This document shows positions 5,797 to 7,275 of a DNA stretch of 7,275 nt, piece by piece (the first letter of the stretch is position 1; the number at the start of each line of letters is the position of its first letter). The notes beneath the pieces were generated by a model. The model was given only the letters and a program-made list of their open reading frames with translations, did not search any database and was not told the origin of the DNA. Source of the stretch: Acidobacteriota bacterium (lineage in GTDB: Bacteria > Acidobacteriota > Terriglobia > Bryobacterales > Bryobacteraceae); NCBI GenBank assembly GCA_003223065.1, contig QHXU01000044.1:11254-18528 (forward strand), read 5' to 3'. A program made the translations under genes and the position numbers.

Positions 5797-6989
5797 AGGC
5801 GCGGCTCAAACGCTGGATCTTCGGGTTGGCCGGTAAGGAGCCCGAGGCCTTCGTCGTGAGTTTTTGTTCGGGTGAGGAAACGCTGGCCAAAGCCATGTGC
5901 GAAGAGATCCGGAGGCTGGAGCCCTCGCGCAGGCATTTTTCCGTCGAGGCAAGTGAATCCTATCGGGAGATCCGCAAGCGCTTTCGCCGTTACAGGATCG
6001 GCCTCGCGCCGGTGCTGTTTACGCCGGATGCCCGTTACCGGCGGCTGCGGCGCGCGGCATTCTTGCTCGCGCCGGCAAAGATCCTCGCCTACAACGCGCG
6101 GCTGGAGAGGCATCATCTCAAGCTGACGTCGCCCGTGGCGTCATGGCTGTTTTTACGCGGCGTCCCTCTCGACCGGATCTTCCTGCGGCCTCGCTGGCTA
6201 TGGCCGTGGCGGAAGGATAGGACGATCCGGCCCCAGGGACACAAGATCATCGAAGGACGCCCGCGCAATCCGAAGCGCCGCTCCCTTGCGGTGCTTACGC
6301 CGTATTTCCCGTATCCGCTCTCGCACGGCGGCGCGGTACGAATGTTTCATCTGCTTCGCGAGGCTGCGCGCGAGTTCGACGTGGTCGTCTATGCGTTCAC
6401 CGAAGGTGAGATCGCGGAAGCTGACCTGAAACCCGTGCTCGAGTTTGTGGTGCGGGTCTATCTGGTTCCTAAGCCCCGATATCGAGAGCCTCGCTGGTCG
6501 ACGCTGCTGCCGCCCGAGGTGGGCGAGTACCGTTCGCCCGAGATGGAAAGGCTTTTGCGCTCCCGCCAAACGGATCTGTTGCAAGTCGAGTACACGTACT
6601 TGGCATCTTATGGCGGCGACATTCTGGTCGAGCACGATGTGACCTACGACCTATACGCGCAGGTGCGTGAGAGGCGGCGAAGCTTCAGCGCATGGTGGGA
6701 TTGGTGGCGCTGGCATCGGTATGAGCGCCGCGCCATCGCGAGGTTCGGAAGGGTGGTCGTGATGTCGGAGAAGGATCGGCGCCTCCTGGGCGCCGGACAC
6801 GCGCGTGTGATCGAGAACGGCGTCGAGCTGGAGCGATTCGAGCCGCGGCCGGAATGCGCGGGCCGGAGACTGCTCTTCATCGGCTCCTTCCGGCATTTCC
6901 CGAACATCGTCGCCTTCCGTTTCCTGACCGAGCAGATTATCCCTGGCTGCATTGGCGCAATCACACGGGCACTCTTGAACCAGCGGTGA
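5793..6989 (+). CDS. Family 4-like glycosyltransferase, frameshifted (N-terminal and central part)
   Basis: A GT-B glycosyltransferase, here read as 398 residues up to a premature TGA at 6987. I chose the GTG at 5793, which overlaps the MFS stop as GTGA; an in-frame ATG at 5733 lies deep in the MFS gene. Residues 1 to about 155 are a very basic region not typical of GT4 enzymes, containing LAYNARLERHHLK. The usual GT-B start follows at S164: SLAVLTPYFPYPLSHGGAVR, with the Gly-Gly loop at 179-180. EHDVTYD (from E280), a Trp-rich segment, and ENGVELERF (N342) leading to LLFIGSFRHFPN are standard family landmarks. After TEQIIP the frame turns to GCIGAITRALLNQR and stops, whereas the neighbouring frame continues the enzyme. 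If real, the product lacks most of the donor-nucleotide-sugar site and is likely inactive. It probably acted on cell-surface polysaccharide or glycolipid at the cytoplasmic membrane face. Confidence 0.82.
   Translation: MKARLKRWIFGLAGKEPEAFVVSFCSGEETLAKAMCEEIRRLEPSRRHFSVEASESYREIRKRFRRYRIGLAPVLFTPDARYRRLRRAAFLLAPAKILAYNARLERHHLKLTSPVASWLFLRGVPLDRIFLRPRWLWPWRKDRTIRPQGHKIIEGRPRNPKRRSLAVLTPYFPYPLSHGGAVRMFHLLREAAREFDVVVYAFTEGEIAEADLKPVLEFVVRVYLVPKPRYREPRWSTLLPPEVGEYRSPEMERLLRSRQTDLLQVEYTYLASYGGDILVEHDVTYDLYAQVRERRRSFSAWWDWWRWHRYERRAIARFGRVVVMSEKDRRLLGAGHARVIENGVELERFEPRPECAGRRLLFIGSFRHFPNIVAFRFLTEQIIPGCIGAITRALLNQR
6939..6946 (+). other. Probable deletion junction in the glycosyltransferase
   Basis: ATCCCTGG reads as I-P-G in the upstream frame (ATC CCT GG) and as the end of an Asp-like codon plus P-W in the downstream frame (AT CCC TGG). 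Family members usually have roughly twenty residues, a beta strand ending in a Gly-rich turn, between the EQIIP-like helix and the WLHWR-like segment. Here the two segments abut. A deletion between two copies of this octamer would explain both the missing strand and the frame change. The parent sequence is not visible, so this is inference. Confidence 0.4.
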
Positions 6990-7275
6990 ACCGGCGCGTA
7001 CGGATTCTCGCGTTCGTCGCCGACGTGCGGCCGCTTTATCATGAAGCCAACGTTGTTGTGGTGCCGACGCTCGAGTCGGCGGGGACTAACGTAAAGGTCC
7101 TGGAGGCGCTCGCGATGGAGCGAGCCGTCGTATCAACGGCATCCGGCTGCGCCGGCCTCGGGTTAGAACACGGCGTGACAGCATGGATCGCGGACACAGC
7201 GGCGGAATTGGCGGCCGGCCTCTACACAGTGCTCGGCGACGCCGGCCTGCGTATGCGCATGGCTCGCGCGGGCCG
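6941..7275 (+). pseudogene. Glycosyltransferase C-terminal part, shifted frame, runs off the right edge
   Basis: In the frame starting at 6941 there is an open reading through 7275 that continues the glycosyltransferase. It runs PWLHWRNHTGTLEP, then RVRILAFVADVRPLYHEANV, VVVPTLESAGTNVKVLEALA, and a VVSTASGCAGLGLEHG segment. The AGTNVKVLEA block is the donor-binding helix of GT4-type enzymes, with the conserved Lys and Glu, and the SGCAGLGLEHG segment is typical of a subgroup of them. The C-terminus lies beyond the window. There is no good ribosome site. The only plausible internal start is a GTG at 6986 that overlaps the TGA of the upstream frame as GTGA. Most likely this is the other half of a broken gene; a sequencing or assembly error is possible, but would not by itself explain the missing strand. 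Confidence 0.75.

Noticed and set aside
6935..6960. Programmed ribosomal frameshift in the glycosyltransferase
   Set aside because: No slippery heptamer or obvious downstream stem is visible, and about twenty expected residues are missing, which slippage cannot explain.
6900..7275. Insertion sequence as cause of the frame break
   Set aside because: No inverted repeats, target duplication or transposase sequence; the two enzyme parts abut directly.

Overview
The window is a compact, GC-rich bacterial chromosome segment with no RNA genes, mobile elements, repeats or CRISPR. Two things point tentatively to Acidobacteriota (Bryobacter/Solibacter-like): a QW-repeat toroid protein, and a secreted protein combining a degenerate peptidase-MA-like domain, TPR-like repeats and a basic-acidic helix. 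This is inference from protein style; there is no phylogenetic marker here.

Layout. (1) 2-814 (+) is the C-terminal part of an alpha/alpha-toroid (prenyltransferase/squalene-cyclase-repeat) protein that enters from the left edge. It meets the next gene tail to tail, with an 11-bp overlap. (2) 804-3006 (-) is a three-gene operon read right to left: MaoC-like protein B (2581-3006), MaoC-like protein A (2144-2584) and an MmgE/PrpD family protein (804-2147). The junctions are 4-nt ATGA and GTGA overlaps. A perfect TATAAT and a strong GGAGG ribosome binding site stand before the first gene. (3) 3038-7275 (+) is a divergent three-gene run: a secreted TPR/pseudo-peptidase protein, an MFS transporter of the anion:cation symporter type, and a family 4-like glycosyltransferase that is broken by a frame change near 6940. 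Junctions are again overlapping (TGATG, GTGA).

How they may work together. The minus-strand operon looks like a catabolic module for an acyl-CoA or branched carboxylic acid: two hot-dog (de)hydratase subunits plus a PrpD-type (de)hydratase/isomerase. The two MaoC proteins are clear paralogues, but only B keeps the histidine at the usual catalytic position. A obligate heteromer with one active and one supporting subunit is therefore a reasonable guess. The plus-strand genes are translationally coupled, but no single pathway is evident.

The most notable points are the asymmetric MaoC pair, the zinc-ligand-less peptidase domain of the secreted protein, and the glycosyltransferase. In the last, an apparent deletion at ATCCCTGG removes a Rossmann strand and shifts the frame, yet leaves a GTGA stop/start overlap. 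I found no convincing defence, mobile or wholly new system. No gene-free stretch exceeds about 31 bases.
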